A DNA stretch of 64,000 bases from CAZUCE01 sp964619265 (GTDB taxonomy: Bacteria > Planctomycetota > UBA1135 > GCA-002686595): positions 73,661-137,660 of the forward strand of contig CAZUCE010000008.1 in assembly GCA_964619265.1 (NCBI GenBank), written 5' to 3'. The notes under the pieces are model-generated. The model worked only from the letters and a program-made list of their open reading frames with translations. It did no database searches and was not told the DNA's origin. This document shows, one piece after another, positions 9,079 through 16,367 of this stretch (positions are counted from its first letter, which is position 1; the number at the start of each line of letters is the position of its first letter). The position numbers were made by a program, and so were the translations under genes.

Positions 9079-9966
9079 TCAGCGCGGCTCGGCCAGAACG
9101 GCGCGCAGGGTGCGCTCGGCGGGGCTTTCCAGCTCGAACAGCAGCACGCTGGCGAGGCCGCGGGCGTCGGTGGATAGACGCAGTTCGAAGACGGCCGTCG
9201 AGCCGGAATCAGTCAGCTGGACCTTGGCGGGGGCACTTTCGAGTAGGCCGGCCCGCAGAGCGGTCAGAATTGCGTTCGGGTCGATTTGGTCGGTGACCAA
9301 AGCGCCGGGAGCGAGAGGCAGGGCCCCGAGGTACCCGGGAGCCGATCCGTCTAGGCCAATCGAGAGGCGCAGGTCGAGTTCGCTCGAGCGCGGGAGCCCG
9401 CCGATCGGTCCGGTCCATACCCGAGCTCCGAAGGGCTCGCTGGAGGTCCAGGCGCTCCCCGATAGGGATGGATCGACCCAGGCGGCGTCGACCGCATGCA
9501 AATCGATGGCTCTGCTCACGGACGGGGCCGAGCCGGGGTGAGCGGTGGAGACGCTGATGGCTTGGAGGGCTAGTTCAGCTTCCAGGGGCAGTCCGTTCGG
9601 GACTCGAAAGGTCGCACGCAATTCGAAGCCGCTGCCGGGGGCGCCGGTGGGGACCGTGCTCCCGATCGTCAGCGGCCAGGCGGTGGCCGGGTTCAGCACA
9701 AAGCCCTCGGCTCCGGGATCCGCGACTCGTTCGCCGATCAGGACCGTGACCGTGGTCGGTTCGGCGGTGCGGACCACCAGGTGGTGCGGCAGCAGGCGTG
9801 GGAAGTTTGCGGCGGCCGGGGCGTCGACTTGGCGCGGGAGAATCGGCAGCACCAGGCTCAGTTCGGTTCGTGCCACCCGTTCGCCCTGGGCACTTCCCAG
9901 TGGGCTGGAGGCAAGGAAGGATGCCGCAAATCCGAGAGCGAGGAGGGCTAGCTGGCGTGTCGGCAT
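9079..9966 (-). CDS. Secreted protein of unknown function
   Basis: A cleavable signal peptide is visible (residues about 1-27, ending SSPLGSAQG). The rest is rich in beta-prone, Ala/Leu/Ser stretches without catalytic signatures. I recognise no family; the composition resembles the many planctomycete-like extracellular proteins in the right part of this window. It lies upstream of orn in the same direction with a 64-base gap and may share its transcript. Confidence 0.55.
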   Translation of the reverse strand: MPTRQLALLALGFAASFLASSPLGSAQGERVARTELSLVLPILPRQVDAPAAANFPRLLPHHLVVRTAEPTTVTVLIGERVADPGAEGFVLNPATAWPLTIGSTVPTGAPGSGFELRATFRVPNGLPLEAELALQAISVSTAHPGSAPSVSRAIDLHAVDAAWVDPSLSGSAWTSSEPFGARVWTGPIGGLPRSSELDLRLSIGLDGSAPGYLGALPLAPGALVTDQIDPNAILTALRAGLLESAPAKVQLTDSGSTAVFELRLSTDARGLASVLLFELESPAERTLRAVLAEPR

Positions 9967-10566
9967 GGACCTACGAGGCTGGGGGGAACCCGCGGAGCGG
10001 ATGGCCCTGGAAGGGGGGAAGCCCGTCGGAACAGGGCAGCCGCCTGCGAAGGCGAGCAGAAGGCGGCAATCGGTACGAAGTCCGGCTCCCCTTTGCGAGA
10101 GCGAGATCCGCCCGACGAGTTCTTTGCGGGCTTTTTGGCTGGGAACGCTGCGAGGGGGCCCTGGGCTTATTTTTAGAGCAAGAACGTCACCGGCTCACTT
10201 TTTCGGTGCCCCCAAAGCAGAAAAATTTCCCCACACCCCAGGTGAGGCCCGGCCTGGGCGCCGAGGCGCCCGGCTGCCCGGTTCCTGTACCTGCGCCCGC
10301 GATGACCCTCGAAGGGGACCGATGGACCCCGAAGAGGACAGGGTCAGCCCGCTCCGCCCCCCCGGAGGCCTCGGGAAGGACTTTGGGAAGTTCGGCACGG
10401 TTCCTGCAATAGGGCGCCCATCTCTCCCAAGAACCTCTTGGAGCGAGAACGGATTTACCCCCAATGCCGAGGCCCTTCTCGGCGTAGGAAAGGTAGTCGC
10501 TCGCCCGGCGTCCCTCGCCCAGAACGAGGTCCTCTCTCCCCTATCCCCTTGAATTCGAGAGAACCC
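9967..10566. other. Gene-poor region upstream of the small peptide
   Basis: I find no convincing gene in these 600 bases. The long open frames crossing it are antisense to the 9079-9966 gene or lack domain character. It should contain the promoter of the 9966 gene and, if real, that of the 10567 peptide. No repeat of the class A/B families occurs here. Confidence 0.4.
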
Positions 10567-10626
10567 ATGATGACCGAAGCCATCGTTGCCCTGATCTGGC
10601 TCCTTCGACAAATCCTCGGCCTCTAA
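10567..10626 (+). CDS. Possible 19-residue hydrophobic peptide
   Basis: ATGATG opens a 19-codon frame, MMTEAIVALIWLLRQILGL, ending TAA. It encodes one hydrophobic segment with a single Arg, as in small membrane peptides or type I toxins. A weak GAGAG lies six bases upstream. The frame is followed by about 260 non-coding bases and a strong terminator at 10885-10921, so a short transcript is plausible. There is no homology evidence and the call is tentative. Confidence 0.3.
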   Translation: MMTEAIVALIWLLRQILGL

Positions 10627-10884
10627 GAGCCGGGGATCAGAGCCCCGCCGCCGGCCTGCCCAGCCGAGCGCTCCTCGCCTGCGAGCTCCGAACTCCCAGA
10701 ATCCACCGATTCCGAACTCATACGGTCGACACGCCTCGCGCGAAACAACTCTGCGCCTGTCGTCCGAGCCGAGCCCACGAAATGGACCCGCCCGCGCGTT
10801 TTTGAGCGGCAGATCCGCAAGCCAACCAGATCAATCCTCTCAATCCGGCGCCCCTTGACCTGGGCTGCTGGATAGGACCCGCGC

Positions 10885-10921
10885 GAGGGGCCGCCCGATG
10901 GCGGCCCCTCGCTTTGTTTTT
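10885..10921 (+). terminator. Intrinsic terminator
   Basis: A perfect 11-bp stem (GAGGGGCCGCC / GGCGGCCCCTC) closes a CGAT loop and is followed by GCTTTGTTTTT. It ends transcription from the left on the plus strand, before lgt. No recognised plus-strand protein gene lies upstream within 5 kb except the possible 19-residue peptide, which argues for a short RNA or mini-gene between about 10550 and 10921. Confidence 0.8.
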
Positions 10922-11045
10922 GGGGTCCCTTCCGGCTCGGCCGCTGCCCGGGCGCGGTCGACTCAGTCCGGAAGCTCAAGCCCGGGGCGCGCATCGGTAG
11001 ACTTCCCGCGTTCCGTCCTCCCGAACCGTCGCGCGCGTTCTCCCC

Positions 11046-12083
11046 ATGAAGCTCGAATTTCCCACCTGGGACCCCGTCCTGTTCGACCTCCCAGGAGCCA
11101 TCGACGTTCGCTGGTACGGGCTCATGTACATCGCCGGTTTCCTGGTGGCCGGGTGGATTCTAAAGCGCCTCGCGCGCGACCGATTTCTGCCTATGGCAGC
11201 CGAACACACCGGGGACTTGCTCGTTTGGATGCTATTCGGGGTGATTCTTGGTGGGCGGATTGGTTACGCGCTGTTCTACGACCGGGGGCTCGCCGACCCG
11301 ATCCGCATCTTCGAGATTTGGAAGGGCGGTATGTCGTTCCACGGCGGGCTGCTCGGCGTGTGCGTGGCGTTTGTGCTCTTCGCCTGGAAGCACAAGCTGC
11401 CCTTGCTGCGGCTGGGCGACGCGGCCGCCTTGTGCGTGACGCCGGGGATCGCTTTTGTGCGCTTCGCTAACTTCATCAACGGAGAGCTGTACGGCCGCGT
11501 CACCGAAGCTTCCGGACTGCTGGCCATGCGCTTCACCACCGATTCCGCCGCCCTGCGAGAATTCGGGATCGCTGGGCTCGGAGACCCTCGCTCGAAGGAG
11601 CTTGCTCTACAGGTTGCCACCGGCCACCGGACGTTCGAAAGCGTGGCTGACCGGCTGGTCACCCAAGACGGTTTGGGCCGCTCCGTCGATTGGGAATCGA
11701 TCCGTCCACGCCTCGACTGGGCCGCGGTTCAGGATCAGGTGCCGTATCGCTATCCGTCCCAGCTCTTCGAAGGGCTCGCCGAAGGTCTCTTGCTCGGCCT
11801 GGTTCTGTACGTGGCCTACCGCCTGTTCCGTCCTCGTCACCTTGGCGCAGGTGGCTACGGCGGTCTGTTCCTCCTGGGTTACGGCGTCGCCCGGTTCGGC
11901 CTTGAGTATGTGCGCCAGCCCGACAGCCAGTTCACCAGCTCCGACGACCCGATCGGGACGGTGTTCCTCGGGATGACCATGGGGCAGACGCTATCGTCCG
12001 TGATGATCGTGACCGGCGCGTTGTTCCTGGCGCGGGGCTTCTCGCGACGCAGCGAACCCGTAGCCGCGCCGAGCGCTGCCTGA
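11046..12083 (+). CDS. lgt: Prolipoprotein diacylglyceryl transferase
   Basis: Lgt moves diacylglycerol from phosphatidylglycerol to the lipobox cysteine of prolipoproteins in the inner membrane. The 345-residue protein shows the family blocks in order: DVRWYGLMYIAGF, GVILGGRIGYALFYD, GGMSFHGGLLG, RFANFINGELYGR, YPSQLFEGL and GGYGGLFLLGYGVARFGLEY. Multiple membrane helices are evident. An insert of about 85 residues between INGELYGR and YPSQLFEG is longer than in typical Lgt. Several lipoproteins in this window would be its substrates. It meets pyrC end to end with no gap. Confidence 0.95.
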   Translation: MKLEFPTWDPVLFDLPGAIDVRWYGLMYIAGFLVAGWILKRLARDRFLPMAAEHTGDLLVWMLFGVILGGRIGYALFYDRGLADPIRIFEIWKGGMSFHGGLLGVCVAFVLFAWKHKLPLLRLGDAAALCVTPGIAFVRFANFINGELYGRVTEASGLLAMRFTTDSAALREFGIAGLGDPRSKELALQVATGHRTFESVADRLVTQDGLGRSVDWESIRPRLDWAAVQDQVPYRYPSQLFEGLAEGLLLGLVLYVAYRLFRPRHLGAGGYGGLFLLGYGVARFGLEYVRQPDSQFTSSDDPIGTVFLGMTMGQTLSSVMIVTGALFLARGFSRRSEPVAAPSAA

Positions 12084-13430
12084 TCAGGCTTCGGGGACGT
12101 CCGCGAACCGCAGCGGCCTGCCGCGGGGCTCTCCGATCGTTTCGCCGTTTGCGAAGGCCGGTTCTCCGCGCAGGTAGACCGCCGAGGGCCAGCCGGCCAA
12201 CGGGCGCCCCACGAAAGGGTTGGTCCGCGCGCGGCTGAGCAACCAGTTGTCCGGCAGCGGCACCGTGACGGCCGGGTCGACCAGGGTTAGGTCGGCGTCC
12301 GCGCCATAGGCAAAGGCGTCCTTGTCGAGCAAGCCATAGACGCGGATGGGGCCGTCGTGCAGCAGTCGCGGCAAATCTTCCAGTTGGAGCCACCCGTCGC
12401 GCACGGCGGTCAAGAACAGGCCGAGGGTGGTCTGGACGCCGGGGATCCCGGACGGGGCTTGGGGGTAAGGGCGCGCCTTCTCTTCGGCGGTGTGCGGCGC
12501 GTGGTCGGAGCCGACACAGGCGGCTTCGCGCTCGGCAGCGGCTCTGCGCAGGCGGCCCTGGTGTCCGGCGTCGCGCACGGGAGGATTCATCTGCGCGAAG
12601 GTGCCGTGCTGTTCGTAGCAGTCGGGAGCCGCGAGGAACAGGTGATTGGGAGTCAGCTCGAAGGTCACCAGGTCGCCCAGGTCGCGCTCCACCATCAGAT
12701 CGACTTCGTCGCCGGTCGAAACGTGAAGCACGTGTACGGGGCGCCCGGTTTTCTCGGCCAGGTTCAACAGACGCGTGGTCGAGCGCACGGCGGCTTCGAC
12801 GCTGCGCACCTCGGGGTGGCGTGTGACGGGCTCGTTGCGGCCCAGGGCTTTGTAGTTGCGTTCGAGCAGATGCTCGTCTTCGGAGTGCACCGTGACCCGG
12901 CGAGTTCCGCTGCGCAGCACCCGTTCGAGGGTTTCGTCGTCTGGAATCAAGAGGTTGCCGGTCGACGAGCCCATGAAGACCTTCACGCCAGCGCAGCCGG
13001 ACAGCAGCTCGAGCTCGCCAAGCTCGTCCGCGTTTTCGGCGGTGGCTCCCACGAAGAAGGCATGGTCGGCGAACGCGCGGCCGGCCGCTCGCCGAAACTT
13101 GTCCTCGACCGCCGCGCGGTTGGTCGTGGCCGGCTTCGTGTTGGGCATTTCGAAGAAGGTCGTGACTCCCCCGGCGATCGCTGCCCGAGAGCCCGAGGCC
13201 AAGTCCTCCTTGTGCTCGTTGCCCGGTTCGCGGAAGTGCACCTGGGGGTCGATGGAGCCGGGCAGCACGAGCTGGCCCGAGGCGTCGACGCGCCCGGCGC
13301 TCTGGCGCTGCTCGTCGCTCAGGCTCGCGGGATCGACGAATTTCTCGCCGGAGATCCACAGGTCGCCGCTTGAAACTCCGCTCGACCGGACCAGCCGGCC
13401 GCCGCTGACGCAAGTCACTCGTTCGCTCAT
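12084..13430 (-). CDS. pyrC: Dihydroorotase
   Basis: This amidohydrolase converts carbamoyl-aspartate to dihydroorotate in pyrimidine synthesis. The 448-residue protein shows DPQVHFREPGNEHKEDLASG near the N-terminus, the lysine segment GVKVFMGSSTGN, the metal ligands HSEDEH and HVLHVSTG, ELTPNHLFL, and GSDHAPHTAEEK. The first HxH is QVH, a variant seen in one dihydroorotase branch. I use ATG at 13430 (MSERV); an in-frame ATG three codons upstream is possible. The promoter region holds the long hairpin at 13458-13595. Confidence 0.88.
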   Translation of the reverse strand: MSERVTCVSGGRLVRSSGVSSGDLWISGEKFVDPASLSDEQRQSAGRVDASGQLVLPGSIDPQVHFREPGNEHKEDLASGSRAAIAGGVTTFFEMPNTKPATTNRAAVEDKFRRAAGRAFADHAFFVGATAENADELGELELLSGCAGVKVFMGSSTGNLLIPDDETLERVLRSGTRRVTVHSEDEHLLERNYKALGRNEPVTRHPEVRSVEAAVRSTTRLLNLAEKTGRPVHVLHVSTGDEVDLMVERDLGDLVTFELTPNHLFLAAPDCYEQHGTFAQMNPPVRDAGHQGRLRRAAAEREAACVGSDHAPHTAEEKARPYPQAPSGIPGVQTTLGLFLTAVRDGWLQLEDLPRLLHDGPIRVYGLLDKDAFAYGADADLTLVDPAVTVPLPDNWLLSRARTNPFVGRPLAGWPSAVYLRGEPAFANGETIGEPRGRPLRFADVPEA

Positions 13431-13457
13431 GGAGCGCACGTTAGCACGTACAACCTG

Positions 13458-13595
13458 CTAGATCGGTGATACGGTGCCAGAGCAAAACGCACCGGTGAGG
13501 GGGATACGGCGCCGGAGCTACCGCGGTGCCCATGGGCCTGACGCCGTATCTCCCTCACCGGTGCGTTTTGCTCTGGCACCGTATCACCGATCTAG
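13458..13595. repeat. Long near-perfect hairpin with nested repeat heads
   Basis: Arms 13458-13510 and 13543-13595 are 53 bases each and complementary with a single mismatch, around a 32-base loop. Each arm starts with GATACGGTGCCAGAGCAA-like sequence, the same terminus as the class A elements at 45-62 kb. A second head, GATACGGCGCCGGAGC, lies inside, so two related units are nested. It occupies the divergent promoter region of pyrC and the exonuclease gene, ending 14 bases before the latter's ATG. Confidence 0.9.
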
Positions 13596-13609
13596 CTGCT
13601 AGCTGAGCC

Positions 13610-14521
13610 ATGGCCGACCGACTCCACCTGATCGACGCCAGTCCCCTGTTGTTCCGCGCCTGGTTTTCCATGCCCAGCTCGATGAAGTCCCCGGACGGGC
13701 GGCTGACCGGGGCTTTGCATGGCTTCCTCGGCGCGCTCATCCGCCTGGCCCGTGAAGAGCAGCCCGAGGCGCTCGTCATCGCATTTGACGAGAGCTTGAA
13801 CACCAGTTTTCGCAACGAGATTTACCCCGCCTACAAGGCTGGTCGCGACCTGCCGCCGCCGGAGCTAGAAGAGCAGTGCCGGGTCGCCGTTCGACTCGCC
13901 GAGGCCTTCGGCGCGCTGTGCCTGGTCCACGACCGCTTTGAAGCCGACGACTTGATCGCCGGGGCCCTGGCGGCCTGGCTTGAGGCTCCCGGAGCGCGCA
14001 CGGGAACGATCGTTACGATCGACAAGGATCTAGGCCAACTGATCGAGCCGCGTGTCGAGCTGTTCGACTTCACCAAGGGCGTCCGCTGGGACGAGGCGGC
14101 GTTGATGGAGAAGTTCGGCGTCGCTCCCGCCGTCTTGCCCGACTACCAGGGCTTAGCCGGCGATCCGGTTGACAACATTCCCGGCGTACGGGGGATCGGC
14201 GCGAAGACCGCCGCTTTCTTGATCTCGACCTTCGGCGACCTAGAGGGCGTGTATGCGGATCTGGAGGCGGTTGCTGCGAGCTCCGTGCGCGGTGCGAAGA
14301 GCGTCGCGAAGAAGCTCGAGGCCGAAAAGGACCTGGCGTTCGTGAGCCGTGATCTGGCGCGCCTCGCCACCGACCTGGTTCGCGCGGACGGGTGCTTGCC
14401 GGTGGACCTGCCCGGCCTAGATTGGGCCGGGGCGAATCGCGAGCTGCTTGAGGCGTTGTGCGACGAACTGGGCTTCCGCAGCGTCAGTTCGCGCATTCCG
14501 CTGTTCGCCCCCGGCAGCTAG
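13610..14521 (+). CDS. 5'-3' exonuclease (Pol I N-terminal-type FEN)
   Basis: The 303-residue protein matches stand-alone 5' nucleases: LIDASPLLFRAWFSMP, FDESLNTSFRNEIYPAYKAGR, the acidic metal site EADDLIAG, TIDKDLGQLIEP, and the H3TH DNA-binding block DYQGLAGDPVDNIPGVRGIG. It lacks a polymerase domain. Such enzymes remove RNA primers or flaps. The start ATG at 13610 lies just after the long hairpin, so that hairpin could affect its expression if it is inside the transcript. Confidence 0.88.
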   Translation: MADRLHLIDASPLLFRAWFSMPSSMKSPDGRLTGALHGFLGALIRLAREEQPEALVIAFDESLNTSFRNEIYPAYKAGRDLPPPELEEQCRVAVRLAEAFGALCLVHDRFEADDLIAGALAAWLEAPGARTGTIVTIDKDLGQLIEPRVELFDFTKGVRWDEAALMEKFGVAPAVLPDYQGLAGDPVDNIPGVRGIGAKTAAFLISTFGDLEGVYADLEAVAASSVRGAKSVAKKLEAEKDLAFVSRDLARLATDLVRADGCLPVDLPGLDWAGANRELLEALCDELGFRSVSSRIPLFAPGS

Positions 14522-14561
14522 GGGCGAGGGGGGCAGCGGCCGAAGGAGGCTTAGAGGCTGT

Positions 14562-15617
14562 TCAGCTCGCCGGTGGGTTGCGCAAGCGCAGGACTGTCTC
14601 CTGACGCGTGACGACAGCGGGCTGGCCGACGCGGTAGGACAGGAAGAACAGGCGAACACGCAGGCGACCGGTTTCAGGCGTCCAGAGGAAGATCGGGTCG
14701 TCGTAACCGTCGTTGTCGAGGTCGCCCCCGTAGTCGCATTGGGGCTGAAGGATGCGGGTGCCGCCTAGGGAGACGTTTTGGGGCGCTAGCCCCGAGTCCG
14801 CGGTATCCCAGATGCGCAGATGCACTTCGCCCAGGTCGAAAACCGTGGTTCGATTGCCGTCGCGGTCCAAATCCTGGTCGAGCTCAGCTTCGGAGATTTC
14901 GTCGGTGACTTCGAAGACGAACGCGCAGCGGGCGGTGGACAGGGCTTGTCCGCGAAGGGTCGCGCCCCACCGCACCTCGAGACCGTCCAAGACGTCCTGG
15001 CCTCCGGTCGGGTCAGTGGGAACGCGGAAGGAAAAGCCGGTGCCGTCGCCGCGGAAGAAGACTTCCTCGCCGCGCTCCAGCGAGCTCCCGTCAAAGGACG
15101 AGGGGGGCGGCGAGATCTGCTGGGGGATCGCGCTCGCCACTCCGGCCCACAGAACGCGGGCGCCAGCGTCGTGAACCGCTGCGTTGGTGCAGCCCAGACC
15201 GCGGTCGAGGTTGAGCAGGCGCGGACCACCGGTGGAGCCGAGGCTCGCGTAGGAAACGTATTCTTCGCGCAGGGTGCCAGGCTCGAGGATCACGAAGCCG
15301 CGATCCGGAAATCCAAGGTGCGTGTCGACCAAAAGGCGCGCGTTCTGCGAGGTGTCGACATCTTCGGTGAGCCAGGCATCGGGGAGGATGGGCTGGGCGT
15401 CGCCGAGCAGGTCGTCGAGCCGGCCGATCATCTGTTGACCGCGCAGGGAGACTTGGGTCTTGTCGGTGATGGCCTGAAGAGCTTCACCTTCGCGACCGAA
15501 GGTGGCCAAGGCTGCTAGCAGGACGCCGGCCAAAACCGACATGGCGATCAGCAGCTCGAGGAGCGTGACGCCAGCGCGCTTGAATCCGGAAGTGCGGGAA
15601 GGGAAGAGCTGGTTCAC
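14562..15617 (-). CDS. PilW/type II secretion J-like prepilin
   Basis: A class III prepilin signal is clear: Gly16 is followed by VTLLELLIAMSVLAGVLLAAL with Glu at +5, cut by prepilin peptidase. The large beta-rich C-terminal part fits a minor pilin or pseudopilin J (PilW-like), which caps or initiates a pilus-like fibre in the periplasm. Its ATG overlaps the stop of the upstream pilin gene (ATGA). It forms a minor-pilin set with the gene upstream and the divergent gene at 16368. Confidence 0.75.
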   Translation of the reverse strand: MNQLFPSRTSGFKRAGVTLLELLIAMSVLAGVLLAALATFGREGEALQAITDKTQVSLRGQQMIGRLDDLLGDAQPILPDAWLTEDVDTSQNARLLVDTHLGFPDRGFVILEPGTLREEYVSYASLGSTGGPRLLNLDRGLGCTNAAVHDAGARVLWAGVASAIPQQISPPPSSFDGSSLERGEEVFFRGDGTGFSFRVPTDPTGGQDVLDGLEVRWGATLRGQALSTARCAFVFEVTDEISEAELDQDLDRDGNRTTVFDLGEVHLRIWDTADSGLAPQNVSLGGTRILQPQCDYGGDLDNDGYDDPIFLWTPETGRLRVRLFFLSYRVGQPAVVTRQETVLRLRNPPAS

Positions 15618-16180
15618 GATCCGTACCCCAGGACGTAGAAGCCTTGTTCGATTTGGCGAGGACCGGCAGCGGAACTCCAGCGGGCTCGAACGATGACCGG
15701 CAGCATGCGGCCGGTGTCGCTCACGTCCGTGTTGCCCACAGCTCCGTCTCGGTCGAGGTCACGGGGCATGCCGAGGTGGACACCGATGCCGGCGTCGGTG
15801 AGCGTCTCGTCCGAGAGGATCTCGATCGAGATCACCGAAGGTTCGCCTGCCCAGGGCTCGAGGCCGGGAACTTGAACTTGATTGGCTGGCGCAGCGAACG
15901 CGTCGAGGACTTCGCTTGCCCAGGGGCCGGCGTTGAGGTCGATCGAGGAGGCGACCAGCTCTACCTCTCGGGCTACGGACTCGATCGCATTGCGGGCCGC
16001 GAGCCGCGAGGCGTCCGCATTGCGCAATTTGTACGTGCCAATCGTCGTCGAGGTCATGGCCAGCATGCCGACCGTGAGGATCGAGAGGCCGATGATGACC
16101 TCTAGCAGGCTGAAGCCGGATCGAGCGCGGCGGCCTTGGCGGGCGAGGGAACCGAGGTGGGGCGACATGGTCAGTTGCAT
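15614..16180 (-). CDS. PilV/type II secretion I-like prepilin
   Basis: The 188-residue protein has a prepilin cleavage motif at Gly22, followed by FSLLEVIIGLSILTVGML with Glu27 at +5. The remaining sequence is a short pilin-like domain (AARNAIESVAREVELVASS). I start at ATG 16180; ATG 16168 is an alternative. Longer upstream open frame to 16504 runs into the divergent gene and is not plausible. It is likely a minor pilin that assembles with the neighbouring PilW-like and PilX-like products. Confidence 0.72.
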   Translation of the reverse strand: MQLTMSPHLGSLARQGRRARSGFSLLEVIIGLSILTVGMLAMTSTTIGTYKLRNADASRLAARNAIESVAREVELVASSIDLNAGPWASEVLDAFAAPANQVQVPGLEPWAGEPSVISIEILSDETLTDAGIGVHLGMPRDLDRDGAVGNTDVSDTGRMLPVIVRARWSSAAGPRQIEQGFYVLGYGS

Positions 16181-16367
16181 GGTGGGTCCGGGACTCCTCG
16201 ACCTCGAGGGGCTCCCAACCCAAGGCGTAAGGGGGCTCTCTCCCGGCAAGTGGAAACAAAGCGAGGCCGCCTTCACCTGGTGCGTCTCTCCGGCCGACCT
16301 CCTGGACACACCGCCCCTTTTTCGATGCCCACCGTGTCTGTCCCGGTGGCCTCTCGCGCCCCACGTC
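16181..16367. promoter_or_regulatory. Divergent promoter region of the pilin genes
   Basis: These 187 bases separate the minus-strand pilin pair from the plus-strand PilX-like gene and should drive both. No clear operator or repeat is visible. Confidence 0.45.

Noticed and set aside
9545..10552. 335-residue plus-strand frame
   Set aside because: Half is antisense to the 9079-9966 secreted gene and the rest has no motif or ribosome binding site.
11932..13413. 493-residue open frame on the minus strand in another phase of the dihydroorotase
   Set aside because: It is a high-GC shadow with Arg/Pro-rich nonsense; the dihydroorotase frame carries all motifs.
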